64,000 bases of DNA from Streptomyces sp. V3I8 (GCF_030817535.1 NZ_JAUSZL010000002.1:2294001-2358000); one strand, 5' to 3'; counted from the first letter of the stretch, positions 46,121 to 55,180 are shown. Numbers and translations: made by a program. The notes: generated from the letters alone by a model not told the origin.

Positions 46121-46459
46121 GGGGGCCTCCTCCTGATCGGGCGGCGTGGATCTGGGCCGGCCACTTCACCGTAGGTCCGTCGGCGCGCATCTGCGAGGTA
46201 CTGCCATGACCGGGAAGAGCGGTGCCTCCCACCCGCGCGCCCGTCCGCGGTTTCCTGGACGAGGCCGGGGACCGCACCTGCGGCAGGGGCCCAGGCCACA
46301 AGCCGTCCAAGGTGCTCAAGGTGCTGGCACGACGGTGAACAGGCAACCTGGGATGGCCGGCGCTGCCGCCGGCGATCGTGGCCGTCCTCAGCCTCGTCGT
46401 GCCCTCCGGCCTCAACCTCATCGTGCCCTCCGGGCCTCCTATGACGAAAGGTCCGTCCG
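46121..46459. other. divergent control region between the XRE regulator and an aldo/keto reductase
   Basis: About 339 bp, no gene. A 20-bp element (CTCGTCGTGCCCTCCGGCCT, near 46393) recurs as CTCATCGTGCCCTCCGGGCC 24 bp later, 25-45 bp before the reductase start; it may be an operator pair for the XRE protein (inference). Confidence 0.45.
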
Positions 46460-47344
46460 ATGCAGACCCTCACCCTCAACAACGGCGTCGAAATGCCCGC
46501 TCTCGGACTCGGTGTCTTCCAGACCCCGCCCGAGGAGACCATGACCGCCGTCAGGGACGCGCTCGACCTCGGCTACCGCCACATCGACACCGCCGCCGCA
46601 TACGGCAACGAACGCGAGGTCGGCCAAGCCGTCCGCGACTCCGGAGTGCCCCGCGACGACATCTTCGTCGAGACGAAGATCTGGATCAGCGACTACGGCT
46701 ACGACGAGACCCTGCACGGCTTCGACAAGAGCGCCGCCAAGCTCGGCGTCGACCGGATCGACCTGCTGATCCTGCACCAGGCCCTGCCGTCCGACTTCGA
46801 CAGGACCCTCGCCGCCTACCGCGCGCTGGAGAAGCTGCTGGCCGACGGCAAGGTCCGCGCGATCGGCGTCAGCAACTTCATGGTCGACCACCTGACCGCG
46901 CTGCTCGACGCCACCTCCGTCGTGCCCGCCGTCAACCAGCTGGAGATCCACCCCTACTTCCAGCAGCGCGCCGTCCTCGACTTCGACGCCGCCCACGGCA
47001 TCCTCGACCAGGCGTGGTCCCCCATCGGCGGCATCACCTTCTACCCGGGCTACGGCGAGCACCGCAAGAGCGTCCTGCAGGACCCGGCCGTGACCCGCAT
47101 CGCCGAGGCCCACGGCAAGAGCCCCGCCCAGGTACTGCTGCGCTGGGGCCTCCAGCAGGGCCGCTCGGTCATTCCCAAGTCCACCAAACGGCACCGCATC
47201 GCCGAGAACATCGACGTCTTCGACTTCGAGCTCACCGCCGACGAACTCACCGTCCTGGACACGCTGGAGACCGGCCGACGCGGCGGCCCCGAGCCCGAGA
47301 AGGTCACCCTCGCGGACTTCGGCCGCGCCATCCCCGAGGCCTGA
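46460..47344 (+). CDS. aldo/keto reductase (AKR5-like)
   Basis: A 294-residue AKR, close to 2,5-diketo-gluconate-type reductases. Tetrad: YRHIDTAAAYGNE (Asp, Tyr), VETKIWISDYG (Lys), DLLILHQALP (His). NADPH site: SVIPKSTKRHRIAENIDVFD. ATG at 46460 lies after gaaaGGTCCG, a weak ribosome site. It diverges from the XRE regulator. It is less than 30 % similar by eye to the other reductase nearby, so it is not a recent duplicate. It is followed by a strong palindromic terminator. Confidence 0.94.
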   Translation: MQTLTLNNGVEMPALGLGVFQTPPEETMTAVRDALDLGYRHIDTAAAYGNEREVGQAVRDSGVPRDDIFVETKIWISDYGYDETLHGFDKSAAKLGVDRIDLLILHQALPSDFDRTLAAYRALEKLLADGKVRAIGVSNFMVDHLTALLDATSVVPAVNQLEIHPYFQQRAVLDFDAAHGILDQAWSPIGGITFYPGYGEHRKSVLQDPAVTRIAEAHGKSPAQVLLRWGLQQGRSVIPKSTKRHRIAENIDVFDFELTADELTVLDTLETGRRGGPEPEKVTLADFGRAIPEA

Positions 47345-47443
47345 CCGGACACTCCTGCGCTCAAGACCGGCTCGTCTGCGCTCAAGACGGCTCGTCCGAA
47401 CTCGCGCGGTACGCGTCCGGCGTCGAGGGGCCTGCAACGTTGA

Positions 47444-47475
47444 GGGGCCTTGGTGCCGTACGGCACCAAGGCCCC
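47444..47475. terminator. perfect 32-bp palindromic terminator
   Basis: GGGGCCTTGGTGCCGT followed at once by its exact complement: 14-16 bp of stem with a minimal loop. It lies 100 nt after the aldo/keto reductase stop. It also forms the end of the gene-poor region to its right, read leftwards on the minus strand. Confidence 0.9.
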
Positions 47476-48130
47476 GAAGGAACTGCTACACCATCTGCCG
47501 GTTCTTGATTACTGCACCGGCCTTCTGTTTCCGCCCGCCCGACCAAGTCGCTGTCGGGGACGCGGGGATCGCGGTTGCCGGACCGGAGACCACCTCACTA
47601 TCGATGTCCTGCGGTACCCGGGCCCAAAAAGCTCCGCCCGGGCGATCCCGATGGCGCTCGCTTCCTCCGTTCTTCCCTCTTGAACAACTTTTCTTCCGAA
47701 GGGGACTGCGAACTGCTTTTCCTGCGGGTGATGCGAACTGCTGTGACCTGGGAAAGCGTCACTCTCCGGCAGCCAGCCCCGTCGCCCGTCGTGCGCCTGC
47801 TTTGGCTTGGAACCCCACTGCCGAACCTCCCGGTACGTGCGTCCGCAGCCGGCGCCTTTACCGAGGTGCTGCTCTGTTACCGCGCTGCTGGATCCCGCGA
47901 ACCACCTGTGCGGGTACTGCGGTCCTGCTCACGGCGGCCCCTGATCACTGCGGGCCACCCGGTCCGGCCGTCAGCCCCGTCGCCGTCCTGCAACCGCACT
48001 GGCTTCGGAACTCCACCGCCGTACCGTCCTGCGTACTGCAACTACGTACCGCTTCCCGGCAGTTCATCTCTGCCGGGCCCTGGTGTCTCTCTGGCTACGA
48101 GAAGAACCATACCCACGACACCGAGCAATG
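47476..48130 (-). ncRNA. candidate structured non-coding RNA
   Basis: About 650 bp with no convincing gene: the minus strand has no open frame of 60 codons here, which is rare in this genome, and the plus-strand frames have atypical composition. Composition is less GC-rich and full of hairpins: CCCGGCAG/CTGCCGGG (48055-48077, 7-nt loop), CCCGGGC/GCCCGGG around 47617-47645, and GCCGGT/ACCGGC near 47497-47522. Two imperfect ~55-nt segments resemble each other on the minus strand (near 47960-48022 and 47768-47826; both contain GGCGACGGGGCTG). Reading leftwards, the region ends in the palindromic terminator at 47444-47475. Strand and extent are inference; a long 5' leader or an antisense RNA are alternatives. 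Confidence 0.4.
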
Positions 48131-48307
48131 TCTACTCTCGCCAACATAGATTTTCGGAATCTCCGAGGTGGGCTAATCGGCTTCGACCGGACCCGTCCCC
48201 TCGGACTGCGGTCGGGCAGGCACCGGGTGGGCGGGGACGGCGTGACAGCGGGCCCCGCCCGCGTCCCGGCTCCCGTCTGCGGCCGGCGGGCCGGCTTGCC
48301 GACGGTC

Positions 48308-48478
48308 TCAGGACTCGTCGCGCACGTCGTCCGGGCTGAGCCCGGCTTCCTCCATCGCCTCCCGCATGGTGCGTCCGGTGGCGCCGTCCTCCCGCTCACC
48401 GGTCGTCTTCTCGCCAGGCGCCTCGATGACGTCGTTGGTGGACGTCGTCTTCGGACGGCTCTCCTCGGGTACGGTCAT
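48308..48478 (-). CDS. small hydrophilic protein (56 aa)
   Basis: A short ORF, supported by a strong ribosome site (GAGGAG 6 nt before the ATG) and Streptomyces-like codon use. Sequence starts MTVPEESRPKTTSTND and contains GRTMREAMEEAGLSPDDVRD. Highly charged and probably mostly disordered with a C-terminal helix. No family recognised. Same strand as the next small gene, 30 bp away, so possibly co-transcribed. Confidence 0.65.
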   Translation of the reverse strand: MTVPEESRPKTTSTNDVIEAPGEKTTGEREDGATGRTMREAMEEAGLSPDDVRDES

Positions 48479-48508
48479 GACTTCTCCTCGCTGGTCCGTG
48501 CGGCGGGC

Positions 48509-48703
48509 TCAGGCCGGGTGGTCGGGCTGCTGCTCGGGAGGCGTACCGCCGCCTTCCCCTCCGCCCTTGTCTCCGCGGTCCGTGCCATGGGCACGGCCGC
48601 CGCTCCCGTGGGCGGGCTGTGCCGCCTTGCGGGCCTGGCTGTCCTGCGGAGTGCCCGCCCCCTTGTCACTGCGGCGCAGTTCGGGCTGTTGCGGGTTCGA
48701 CAT
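48509..48703 (-). CDS. small disordered Gly/Gln-rich protein (64 aa)
   Basis: 64 residues, starting MSNPQQPELRRSDKGAG and rich in Gly, Asp, Lys and Gln (GDKGGGEGGGTPPEQQPD). Such hydrophilic, low-complexity proteins resemble stress-associated hydrophilins of actinomycetes, but no specific family can be named. GAGGAGGAG precedes the ATG at 48703. Located with another small hydrophilic ORF and a CBS protein, suggesting a stress-response neighbourhood (inference). Confidence 0.65.
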   Translation of the reverse strand: MSNPQQPELRRSDKGAGTPQDSQARKAAQPAHGSGGRAHGTDRGDKGGGEGGGTPPEQQPDHPA

Positions 48704-49036
48704 CGGCTCTCCTCCTCGCTTCACCTGCGTACCGGAACACCTGCCGATCACACGGGTGGCTCACGGGCTCCGCCCCAAACGTTCAGCCGGGACATTCGCC
48801 CCGTGGGCCTGCCGTCGGGCGCCTCGCCGGGCGCCCTCACACGGCGTGCTCGGCGCTGGCTGCCGGCCACCGGCTTGCGCGCCGCTCGCGGTACCGCGCC
48901 TGACTGCCGGGCTCCGGGCCCTGAACCCAGGGCCCGGAGCCCGGAGCCCGGCAGCCTCTGCCAGTCGGCCGGGAAGGCGGCGCGCCGCGGACGACGCGCC
49001 GGTTCGAGCCGCGAGGGAAGTGGATGCCGACCGGGC
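48704..49036. other. intergenic region between small protein and CBS genes
   Basis: About 333 bp without a supported gene. It holds the CBS gene terminator at 48907-48944 and presumably the promoter of the small genes. Confidence 0.5.
48907..48944 (-). terminator. terminator of the CBS gene
   Basis: A perfect 17-bp stem (CCGGGCTCCGGGCCCTG with its complement) and a 4-nt AACC loop, 93 bp beyond the stop of the CBS protein. Confidence 0.88.
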
Positions 49037-49453
49037 TCAGCCGGTGGACAGAGCCTGGAGCAGGTCGCCGACCTCGGGGTCGGGCAGGGCGCGGGCGACG
49101 TCGGCCTGGGCGACCATGCCCACCAGGTCGTGCCCGTCGATCACCGGCAGGCGGCGTACCTTGTGCGCGCTCATCGTGCGCAGGATCTCCTCCACCTCGT
49201 CGTCGGCGCCGATGGTGACGGCCTCGCCCTGGGCGAGTTCGCCGACCGGACAGGTGGCGGGGTCCTTGCCGGCGCCGAGGATCTTCACCACGATGTCCCG
49301 GTCGGTCAGCATGCCCTTGAGCCTGTTGTCGGTGCCGCAGATCGGCAGCGCGCCGACACCGAGGTCCTTCATCTTGCGGGCGGCGTCCAGCACCGTCTCC
49401 TCGGCGCCGATGCACTCGGCTCCGCCGGTCATGATGTCCCGCGCCTTCGTCAT
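49037..49453 (-). CDS. tandem CBS-domain protein
   Basis: A 138-residue protein made of one pair of CBS motifs (Bateman module): ARDIMTGGAECIGAEETVLD with LPICGTDNRLKGMLTDRDIV, then VTIGADDEVEEILRTMSAHK with LPVIDGHDLVGMVAQADVAR. Such modules bind adenosyl nucleotides and act as energy or redox sensors, often induced by stress in mycobacteria and Streptomyces. ATG follows AAGGAAG. Monocistronic, with a strong terminator. No catalytic domain. Confidence 0.92.
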   Translation of the reverse strand: MTKARDIMTGGAECIGAEETVLDAARKMKDLGVGALPICGTDNRLKGMLTDRDIVVKILGAGKDPATCPVGELAQGEAVTIGADDEVEEILRTMSAHKVRRLPVIDGHDLVGMVAQADVARALPDPEVGDLLQALSTG

Positions 49454-49839
49454 CACGTCTTCCTTTCCTGTCTGTCTTTCCTGTCTGTGCGGCCACGGTC
49501 CGCCGGCGTCGTTGCGCTCGCGTCGAGGCCACGTCCTGTCGATGCGGCATGTGTTCCCAGACGTCCCGCGCCATAACGAGGTCGTTCCGGACAATCGCCC
49601 GCCGGCCTGAACGCCGGCCCGAGCGGGCGGCTCGCGTCGACGAGCCGGGCACGGTTTGCGGCCGGGGCGGCGTGCACCGGTCGGCCGGCGGCGAGGGCGG
49701 CCGGCCGTCGTCCGACGCGGACTCGTCGTTTCGGTTCCGGCGCCCGTGCAACTCGGTCGTGGTACGTACCGCACCCGGGCACGGGCCCGGCCCGCCGTCG
49801 CCGGAGCACCTGTCCGGAGCACCTATGAGGAGGGCAAGG
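49454..49839. other. divergent promoter region with a 13-bp duplication
   Basis: About 386 bp between the CBS and decarboxylase genes. CTTTCCTGTCTGT is repeated exactly in tandem (49463-49475 and 49476-49488), just upstream of the CBS start. No gene is supported. Confidence 0.55.
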
Positions 49840-51300
49840 ATGGACCACTCTCGTGTCCCTGTACTGGAGGCGCTGCAGGAGTTCCACCGTCGCGGCGACG
49901 TGGTGTACGGGCCTCCCGGCCACAAGCAGGGGCTGGGAGCCGATCCCCGGGTCCTCGACATCGTGGGGAAGGGCGTCTTCGCCTCGGACGTACTGTCCCT
50001 GAACGGGCTCGACGACCGCCGTGAGTCACAAGGGGTGCTCACCCAGGCGGAAGAACTGATGGCCGACGCGGTCGGCGCGGAGCACGCCTTCTTCTCCACG
50101 TGCGGCAGTTCCCTGTCGGTGAAGACCGCGATGCTGGCGGCGGCCGGACCGGGCGAGAAGCTCCTGATCTCGCGCAACGCCCACAAGTCCGTGATCGCCG
50201 GCGTGATCGTCAACGGCGTGATCCCGGTGTGGGTGCATCCGAAGTTCGACGCCGAACGGCATCTGGCCCACCCGCCGGAGGCGGACGACGTACAGCGAGC
50301 GCTCGACGAGCATCCGGACGCCAAGGGCATGCTGCTGATCACCCCCACGGACTGGGGCTCGTGCGCCGACATCCGCGGCGTCGCCGCCGTCTGCCACGAC
50401 CGCGGCATCCCCCTGATCGTCGACGAAGCCTGGGGAGCCCATCTGCCCTTCCACCCCGACCTGCCGGCATGGGGCATGGACGCCGGGGCGGACCTCGTCG
50501 TCACCAGCGTCCACAAGATGGGCGGCGCCGTCGAACAGAGCTCCGTCTTCCATCTGCAGGGCGACCGGATCTCGCCCGAGGTGCTCAAACAGCGGGAGGA
50601 CCTGCTGGGCACCACGAGCTCCTCCTCCCTCGTATACGCCACCCTCGACGGATGGCGCCGCCAGATGGCCGAGCACGGCCACGACCTGCTGGACGCGGCC
50701 CTGCGGCGAGCGGCGCGTGTCCGCGAGGCGGTGGCGGGCCTCGACGGCCTGCGCCTGATGGGCCCGGAAGTGGTGGACCAGGGCCTGGCGGCCGAACTGG
50801 ACCCGCTGAAGATCACCGTCGACGTGCGGGAGCTGGGCATCAGCGGGATGCAGGCCGCCGAATGGCTGCGCGCCCACTGCCACGTGGATGTCGGGTCCTC
50901 CGACACCTGCCGGATCAGCGGACAGATCACCCACGCCGACGACGACCGGACCGAGAGCCTCCTGGTCGACTCGCTGCACCGCCTCGTCGAGCAGGTCGAC
51001 ACCATCGGCAAGCAGCCCCCGGTCCGCCTGCCCGAGCCCCGCGCGCTGCAGCTCGAACAGGCCATGCGGCCCCGCGACGCCTTCTTCGCCACCGCGGAGC
51101 ACGTCCCGGCCGACCGGGCCGTCGGGCGCATCGCAGCCGAAATGATCAGCCCGTACCCGCCCGGGGTCCCCGTCGTCACCCCCGGCGAGGTCATCACCCG
51201 GGAAGCCGTCGACTACCTGACCAGCGGCGTGGCCGCCGGCATGCTCATCCCCGACGCCGCCGACCCCACCGCCGAAACCCTGCGCGTCACAGCCCGATAA
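49840..51300 (+). CDS. Orn/Lys/Arg decarboxylase (group III, PLP-dependent)
   Basis: A 486-residue fold-type I decarboxylase. Segments include VVYGPPGHKQGLG (family start), FSTCGSSLSVKTAMLAAAG, ISRNAHKSVIAGVIVNG, IPLIVDEAWGAHLPFHPDLP and the PLP-lysine motif TSVHKMGGAVEQSS. The C-terminal Orn/Lys/Arg domain follows (EMISPYPPGVPVVTPGE). It removes CO2 from a basic amino acid to give a polyamine such as cadaverine, putrescine or agmatine. ATG at 49840 lies after GGAGGG; an ATG at 49825 adds five residues. Confidence 0.93.
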   Translation: MDHSRVPVLEALQEFHRRGDVVYGPPGHKQGLGADPRVLDIVGKGVFASDVLSLNGLDDRRESQGVLTQAEELMADAVGAEHAFFSTCGSSLSVKTAMLAAAGPGEKLLISRNAHKSVIAGVIVNGVIPVWVHPKFDAERHLAHPPEADDVQRALDEHPDAKGMLLITPTDWGSCADIRGVAAVCHDRGIPLIVDEAWGAHLPFHPDLPAWGMDAGADLVVTSVHKMGGAVEQSSVFHLQGDRISPEVLKQREDLLGTTSSSSLVYATLDGWRRQMAEHGHDLLDAALRRAARVREAVAGLDGLRLMGPEVVDQGLAAELDPLKITVDVRELGISGMQAAEWLRAHCHVDVGSSDTCRISGQITHADDDRTESLLVDSLHRLVEQVDTIGKQPPVRLPEPRALQLEQAMRPRDAFFATAEHVPADRAVGRIAAEMISPYPPGVPVVTPGEVITREAVDYLTSGVAAGMLIPDAADPTAETLRVTAR

Positions 51301-51402
51301 CAAGGCGACAGACCGCCCACCGCCCCGAGGACCAACCACCCACCGCGACACCACCGCGTCTGCCGATCGGGCGGGCAGGGGCTGCCGGGTTTGCCCACGA
51401 CC

Positions 51403-51793
51403 TCACAGGGGGGTCGTGAGCACGCACTGCGCCCGCACCGTCTTGCCGGGCCCTCCACACCGGAGGTGCCGGCCCCGGCGGGTGGCGAGTGCCGCGACGA
51501 GAAGCAGTCCCCGGCCACCGGTGTCCTCGACGCCGAGGGCGGGCAGTACCGCCGGGACGGGCGGCATGCGCTCGGCGCGGGTGTCGGTGCCCTCGATCCT
51601 GACCGTGCGGGCGGGTGCCGTACGGGATGCCCCAGACGTCCAGCCGGTGCGCGGCCAGTCGGCGCGCAAGGCGGGCACCGCGTGGGGTGGAGGTGAACCG
51701 CATCTCGAAGGTGTGACACAAGTCGTCGTCGGGACGCGTGGGTGGGGAGGTGCCGATCTGGAACGCGAGGAGTTCGGACGGCGCATCGGACAC
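51403..51793 (-). pseudogene. ATP-binding anti-sigma-like protein, deleted and frameshifted
   Basis: The N-terminal part (TFEMRFTSTPRGARLARRLA, DVWGIPYGT) and the C-terminal part (TVRIEGTDTRAERMPPVP, EDTGGRGLLLVAALATRRG, GPGKTVRAQCVL) of a HATPase_c_2 protein are in different frames. About 40 residues containing the N box (usually VAELxANAVTHG) are missing near 51612. Without it ATP cannot be bound, so this is dead. It is divergent from a broken XRE gene, the usual Streptomyces pairing. Confidence 0.8.
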
Positions 51794-52186
51794 TCGGCGG
51801 CCACGGCCGCGTCGTACGAGCAGGGACGACGGATCCCGTCGCCCGCCACCATCGAGCGGGCGGACGAGGTCCTGGACGCGGGCGGCCTGCTGACGGTGAG
51901 GAAGGAGCAGGTGGAGCGGGCTCGGTATCCGGTGTTCTTACCGGGGATGGCAGCGCTGGAGAAGGGGGCCATCGAACGGCTCTCGTACGACACGCCGGTA
52001 GTCACGGGAGTGCTTCAGGCCGAGGAGTGCATGAGGGTGGTGCCGGCCATGCGGCGACCGTCTCCGGACCAGGAGACGACCGAGCAGCGGGTGGCAGCAC
52101 CCTCAGCCGCCCGTCACGGGATCATCCGGTCACAGGCTCTCACTCTGCGAGAGTCCCCGGAGTTCATCGAGAGGTTGCTGGGAGAG
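51752..52186 (+). pseudogene. XRE/DUF5753 regulator, truncated and internally deleted
   Basis: EEFGRRIGHSAATAASYEQG begins mid helix-turn-helix, so the N terminus is lost. The start of the DUF5753 domain follows (EQVERARYPVFLPGMAALEK, IERLSYDTPVVTGVLQAEEC, RRPSPDQETTEQRVAA). It then jumps to the domain's very end (GIIRSQALTLRESPEFIERL), missing about 100 residues near 52110. Partner of the broken ATP-binding gene and the DUF397 protein. Confidence 0.8.
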
Positions 52187-52188
52187 CT

Positions 52189-52386
52189 GTGGACACCGCT
52201 CGGTCCACGGCCGTCGCGTCCCACCTCGGCTGGCTCAGGTGCAGCTACAGCGGAGCGGAGGGCGGCGACTGCGTCGAGGTCGCGGCCGACGCCGGAACCG
52301 TGCGCATCCGGGACTCCACGTCCGCGACCGGCCCTGCCGTCCGGGTGTCACGTGAGGCGTGGGCGGGGTTCGTCGGGAAGGCTTGA
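52189..52386 (+). CDS. DUF397 domain protein
   Basis: 65 residues with the DUF397 pattern LRCSYSGAEGGDCVEVAADA, VRIRDSTSATGPAVRVSREA and WAGFVGKA. DUF397 proteins pair with XRE/DUF5753 regulators in developmental switches of Streptomyces (WhiJ/BldB-like systems). GTG at 52189 has GGGAGAG just upstream, so it may still be translated although its usual upstream regulator is broken. It could alternatively be part of the same decaying locus. Confidence 0.7.
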   Translation: MDTARSTAVASHLGWLRCSYSGAEGGDCVEVAADAGTVRIRDSTSATGPAVRVSREAWAGFVGKA

Positions 52387-52636
52387 TGGCCGTATATCGA
52401 GCGAGAGCCCTGCCGCCCGGGCGGACACGGACCCGGCTTGTCGTACCAGGTCACTCCTTGACGGTCCTTGACCCCATCGCCCCGATACCTTCGTGAACCG
52501 TCAAGAGGCCGGCGTTCACACAGGTCAAGACACCCCGCGCGCCGGTCGCCTGGCATTGCGGCACGGTCGGCCGGTGCGCAGGCTTCGCCGGGGCCCTGGT
52601 GCGCGAAGGGGCGGCCGGGCAGGCTAGTTTGCTCGG

Positions 52637-53077
52637 ATGAGTCTCCTTGATGACGTGGCCGAACGCGACGGCTGGCGATGCTGGGTGTGTGACGAAGCGG
52701 TCGACCCCGACGAGTCGGTGAACGACCCGCGGGGGCCCAGCGTCGACAGCCGGACGGCCGACCGGAAGGCCAAGGTCGCCGAGCGGCTCGCGCACCGCGG
52801 ATGCAACAGCCGCAAGGGCGCGGTCAAGGTGGTCATCGCCTGGCCGGACCGCCTGTACGTGGTCGAACCCGCGCCGCTGATCACCGTTGCCGCGAGGCTG
52901 GAGCGCAAGGGGGGCCGCGAGATGGTGGGGCGCTGCCCGACCGGACGGGACGCCCAGGAAGCGGCGGACTGGCTGGTGGACCGGTTCTCCCGACTGGTAC
53001 CCGGGCTGCTGGTGACCGCAGACATCGAGCCGGGCGGCGGGCAGTTCCTCGTCACCCTCGCCACCGGCCGCCGCTGA
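52637..53077 (+). CDS. uncharacterised protein with HNH-like Cys/His residues
   Basis: A 146-residue protein. The N terminus has CWVCDEAVDPDESV and HRGCNSRKGAVK, an arrangement reminiscent of HNH/McrA-type zinc clusters (CxxC ... HxxCN), but the catalytic His is not certain. The C-terminal half is a separate small domain (DAQEAADWLVDRFSRLVPGL). It could be a nuclease-like or nucleic-acid-binding protein. No clear ribosome site before the ATG at 52637. The 250 bp upstream contain inverted arms CTTGACGGT and ACCGTCAAG (52457-52505). Confidence 0.55.
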   Translation: MSLLDDVAERDGWRCWVCDEAVDPDESVNDPRGPSVDSRTADRKAKVAERLAHRGCNSRKGAVKVVIAWPDRLYVVEPAPLITVAARLERKGGREMVGRCPTGRDAQEAADWLVDRFSRLVPGLLVTADIEPGGGQFLVTLATGRR

Positions 53078-53496
53078 CCAGGGATCACCGGCGCACACCC
53101 GCCTGAACGGGATCGAGCAGGGTGAGAGCCGCCGCCACGGCGCCCCGGGGGAACCCGCCCCCGGCCGCCGCGCTCCTCCTTCAGTAAGCCGGCCGTACCC
53201 GGGGCACGGACCGTGCCACCGGGGCCGTACGGATCACCGATTCGGACTGGGAGTCACCGCGGCCCACCCTTGAGGTATCGCCCCCGACTGCTCGACCACC
53301 GCGCTCCGCCGAGCAGATCCGCGGGGCCCGCGGGCGGCGCGGCGGGCAGCAGGGGCCTCCGAGACGCGAACCCTTCCTGTGCCCACACCATGAATCTGTG
53401 CGTGTCCCGTGAATCCCCCGGATTGTTGGCAATCTCGTCGACAGTTGCTTTACGTTCGCTGGTGCAACAACGCCACAGAGCCAGGAGGGCCTCGAC
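53078..53496. other. intergenic region upstream of the secreted hydrolase
   Basis: About 419 bp without a supported gene. A small palindrome GGCACGGACCGTGCC lies near 53204. The end near 53420-53480 is less GC-rich (gttggcaatctcgtcgacag) and probably holds the hydrolase promoter. Confidence 0.5.
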
Positions 53497-55143
53497 GTGA
53501 AGCACAGGGCAGTCAAGCGCAGGAGTGTCGTGGTGGGGATCGGCGCGACCGCGGGCGCCGCCGCGGTCGGCGGCATCACCCTCACCGCACAGGCCGGCGG
53601 CAGAACGGGCGGCGCCTCCTCCGCCTCCGACGCCCTGGTCTTCGACGAGGACGGCTACACCACCCTCACGACGACCGTCACCGACGCGGCCGGTGACGGG
53701 CACGAGGTGACGTACCGCTTCTGGAAGGCGATCACCTACGTCACCGAGCCGGTCGACGAGAAGTACCAGAGTCTGAACATCAGCGTCCCGGTCAGGATCG
53801 ACGGCAAGGCGGTCGACGCCACCGGCGCGCCGATCCTCTTCGCCAACTCCGTCGGCGGCTACATGCCCGCGTCGGTCGCCGACGCCACCGGCGTGGGCGG
53901 CGGCGCCATGGGCGGCGGGACCGGCGGCAGCGCCGCGCCGAGCGCCCCGGCCGCTCCGTCCGCCTCCTCTTCCTCCTCCGACACCGAGTCCGGCAGCTCC
54001 GCCCAGCTCAGCGGCGGCAAGATGGTCAGCCTGCCCCAACTGGGCCTGGCCGCCGGCTACGTCGTCGTGGAGCCGGGAGCACGCGGCCGCACCCTGAAGA
54101 ACTCCGAGGGCGAGTACTACGGCACCGCTCCCGCCGCCGTCGTCGACCTGAAGGCCGCCGTCCGCTACCTGCGCGCCAACAAGGGCCGCGTCCCCGGCGA
54201 CGTGGACCGGATCTTCTCCACCGGCACCAGCGCCGGCGGCGCCCTCTCCGCGCTGCTCGGGGCGTCCGGCGACAGCCCGATCTACGACAAGTACCTGAAG
54301 GAGATCGGCGCCGCCGACGCCTCGGACGCGATCTTCGCGACCGGCGCCTGGTGCCCGATCACCGACCTGGAGCACGCCGACGGCGCCTACGAGTGGTGCT
54401 GGGGCACCAACAAGCTCAGCACCGGCAAGCAGGTCGACCAGACCGTCTCCAGGGAACTGCGGTCCCAGTTCGCCGAGTACCAGGCCGGACGGAAGCTGCG
54501 CGGACTGGGCGGCTACGGCACGCTCACCGCCCGCAACTACGACGAGTACCTGCTCACCACGTACCTGCGGCCCTCGGCCACCACGTACCTCGCGGCGCTG
54601 TCCGAGACGGACCGCAAGACGTACCTGGCGAAGAACACGTTCCTCAGGTGGGACGGCGAGAAGGCGACCTTCACCTGGACCGGCTTCCTCACCCACGTGG
54701 GCGCGCGCAAGAAGGACGCCCCGGCGTTCGACCTCTTCCCGCTGCCCACCGACACCTCCGACACGATGACCGGGGACATCAACAACGAGTTCGGTCTGGG
54801 CACCGCTCCCTTCCGTCACTTCACCCTCTACAGCCTGCGCAAGGACAGGGGGAACAGCGCCCGCCCGGCGAGCGACATCCCCGAGAAGCTGCGGCTGATG
54901 AACCCGATGTACCACCTGGTGGACAAGCCCAACCCGGGCCGCACCAGGCACTGGTGGATCCGCCTCGGCACCGCGGACTCCGACACCTCCCTCACCGTCT
55001 CCGCCAACCTGGCCGCCGCAGCGGACCAGTTGGGCGACGACGTCAACCACCTCTACTACTGGGACGCGGGCCACGGCGCCAACGAGGACGCCGGCGACTT
55101 CATCGCGTGGATCGCCAAGACGTCCGGCTACAAGGCCGCCTAG
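53497..55143 (+). CDS. secreted alpha/beta hydrolase, tannase-like
   Basis: A 548-residue exported enzyme. Signal: KHRAVKRRSVVVGIGATAGA (possibly Tat, with KRRS followed by hydrophobic residues). The nucleophile elbow is GTSAGG with Ser245; the C-terminal YYWDAGHGANEDAGDF supplies the catalytic His and acidic residue. A Gly/Ala/Ser-rich low-complexity stretch (residues 130-172) interrupts the fold near the oxyanion region. It resembles the bacterial subtype B tannase group, which hydrolyses galloyl esters, but the substrate is not certain. GGAGG precedes the GTG. Confidence 0.8.
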   Translation: MKHRAVKRRSVVVGIGATAGAAAVGGITLTAQAGGRTGGASSASDALVFDEDGYTTLTTTVTDAAGDGHEVTYRFWKAITYVTEPVDEKYQSLNISVPVRIDGKAVDATGAPILFANSVGGYMPASVADATGVGGGAMGGGTGGSAAPSAPAAPSASSSSSDTESGSSAQLSGGKMVSLPQLGLAAGYVVVEPGARGRTLKNSEGEYYGTAPAAVVDLKAAVRYLRANKGRVPGDVDRIFSTGTSAGGALSALLGASGDSPIYDKYLKEIGAADASDAIFATGAWCPITDLEHADGAYEWCWGTNKLSTGKQVDQTVSRELRSQFAEYQAGRKLRGLGGYGTLTARNYDEYLLTTYLRPSATTYLAALSETDRKTYLAKNTFLRWDGEKATFTWTGFLTHVGARKKDAPAFDLFPLPTDTSDTMTGDINNEFGLGTAPFRHFTLYSLRKDRGNSARPASDIPEKLRLMNPMYHLVDKPNPGRTRHWWIRLGTADSDTSLTVSANLAAAADQLGDDVNHLYYWDAGHGANEDAGDFIAWIAKTSGYKAA

Positions 55144-55180
55144 GCGGTTTCGTTCGGATCAGTCGGGCGTTGGTCCGGAT

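Noticed and set aside
47505-48339. Two long plus-strand frames in the gene-poor region
   Set aside because: No ribosome sites, atypical amino-acid composition, no family. I prefer a non-coding interpretation but could not test coding potential.
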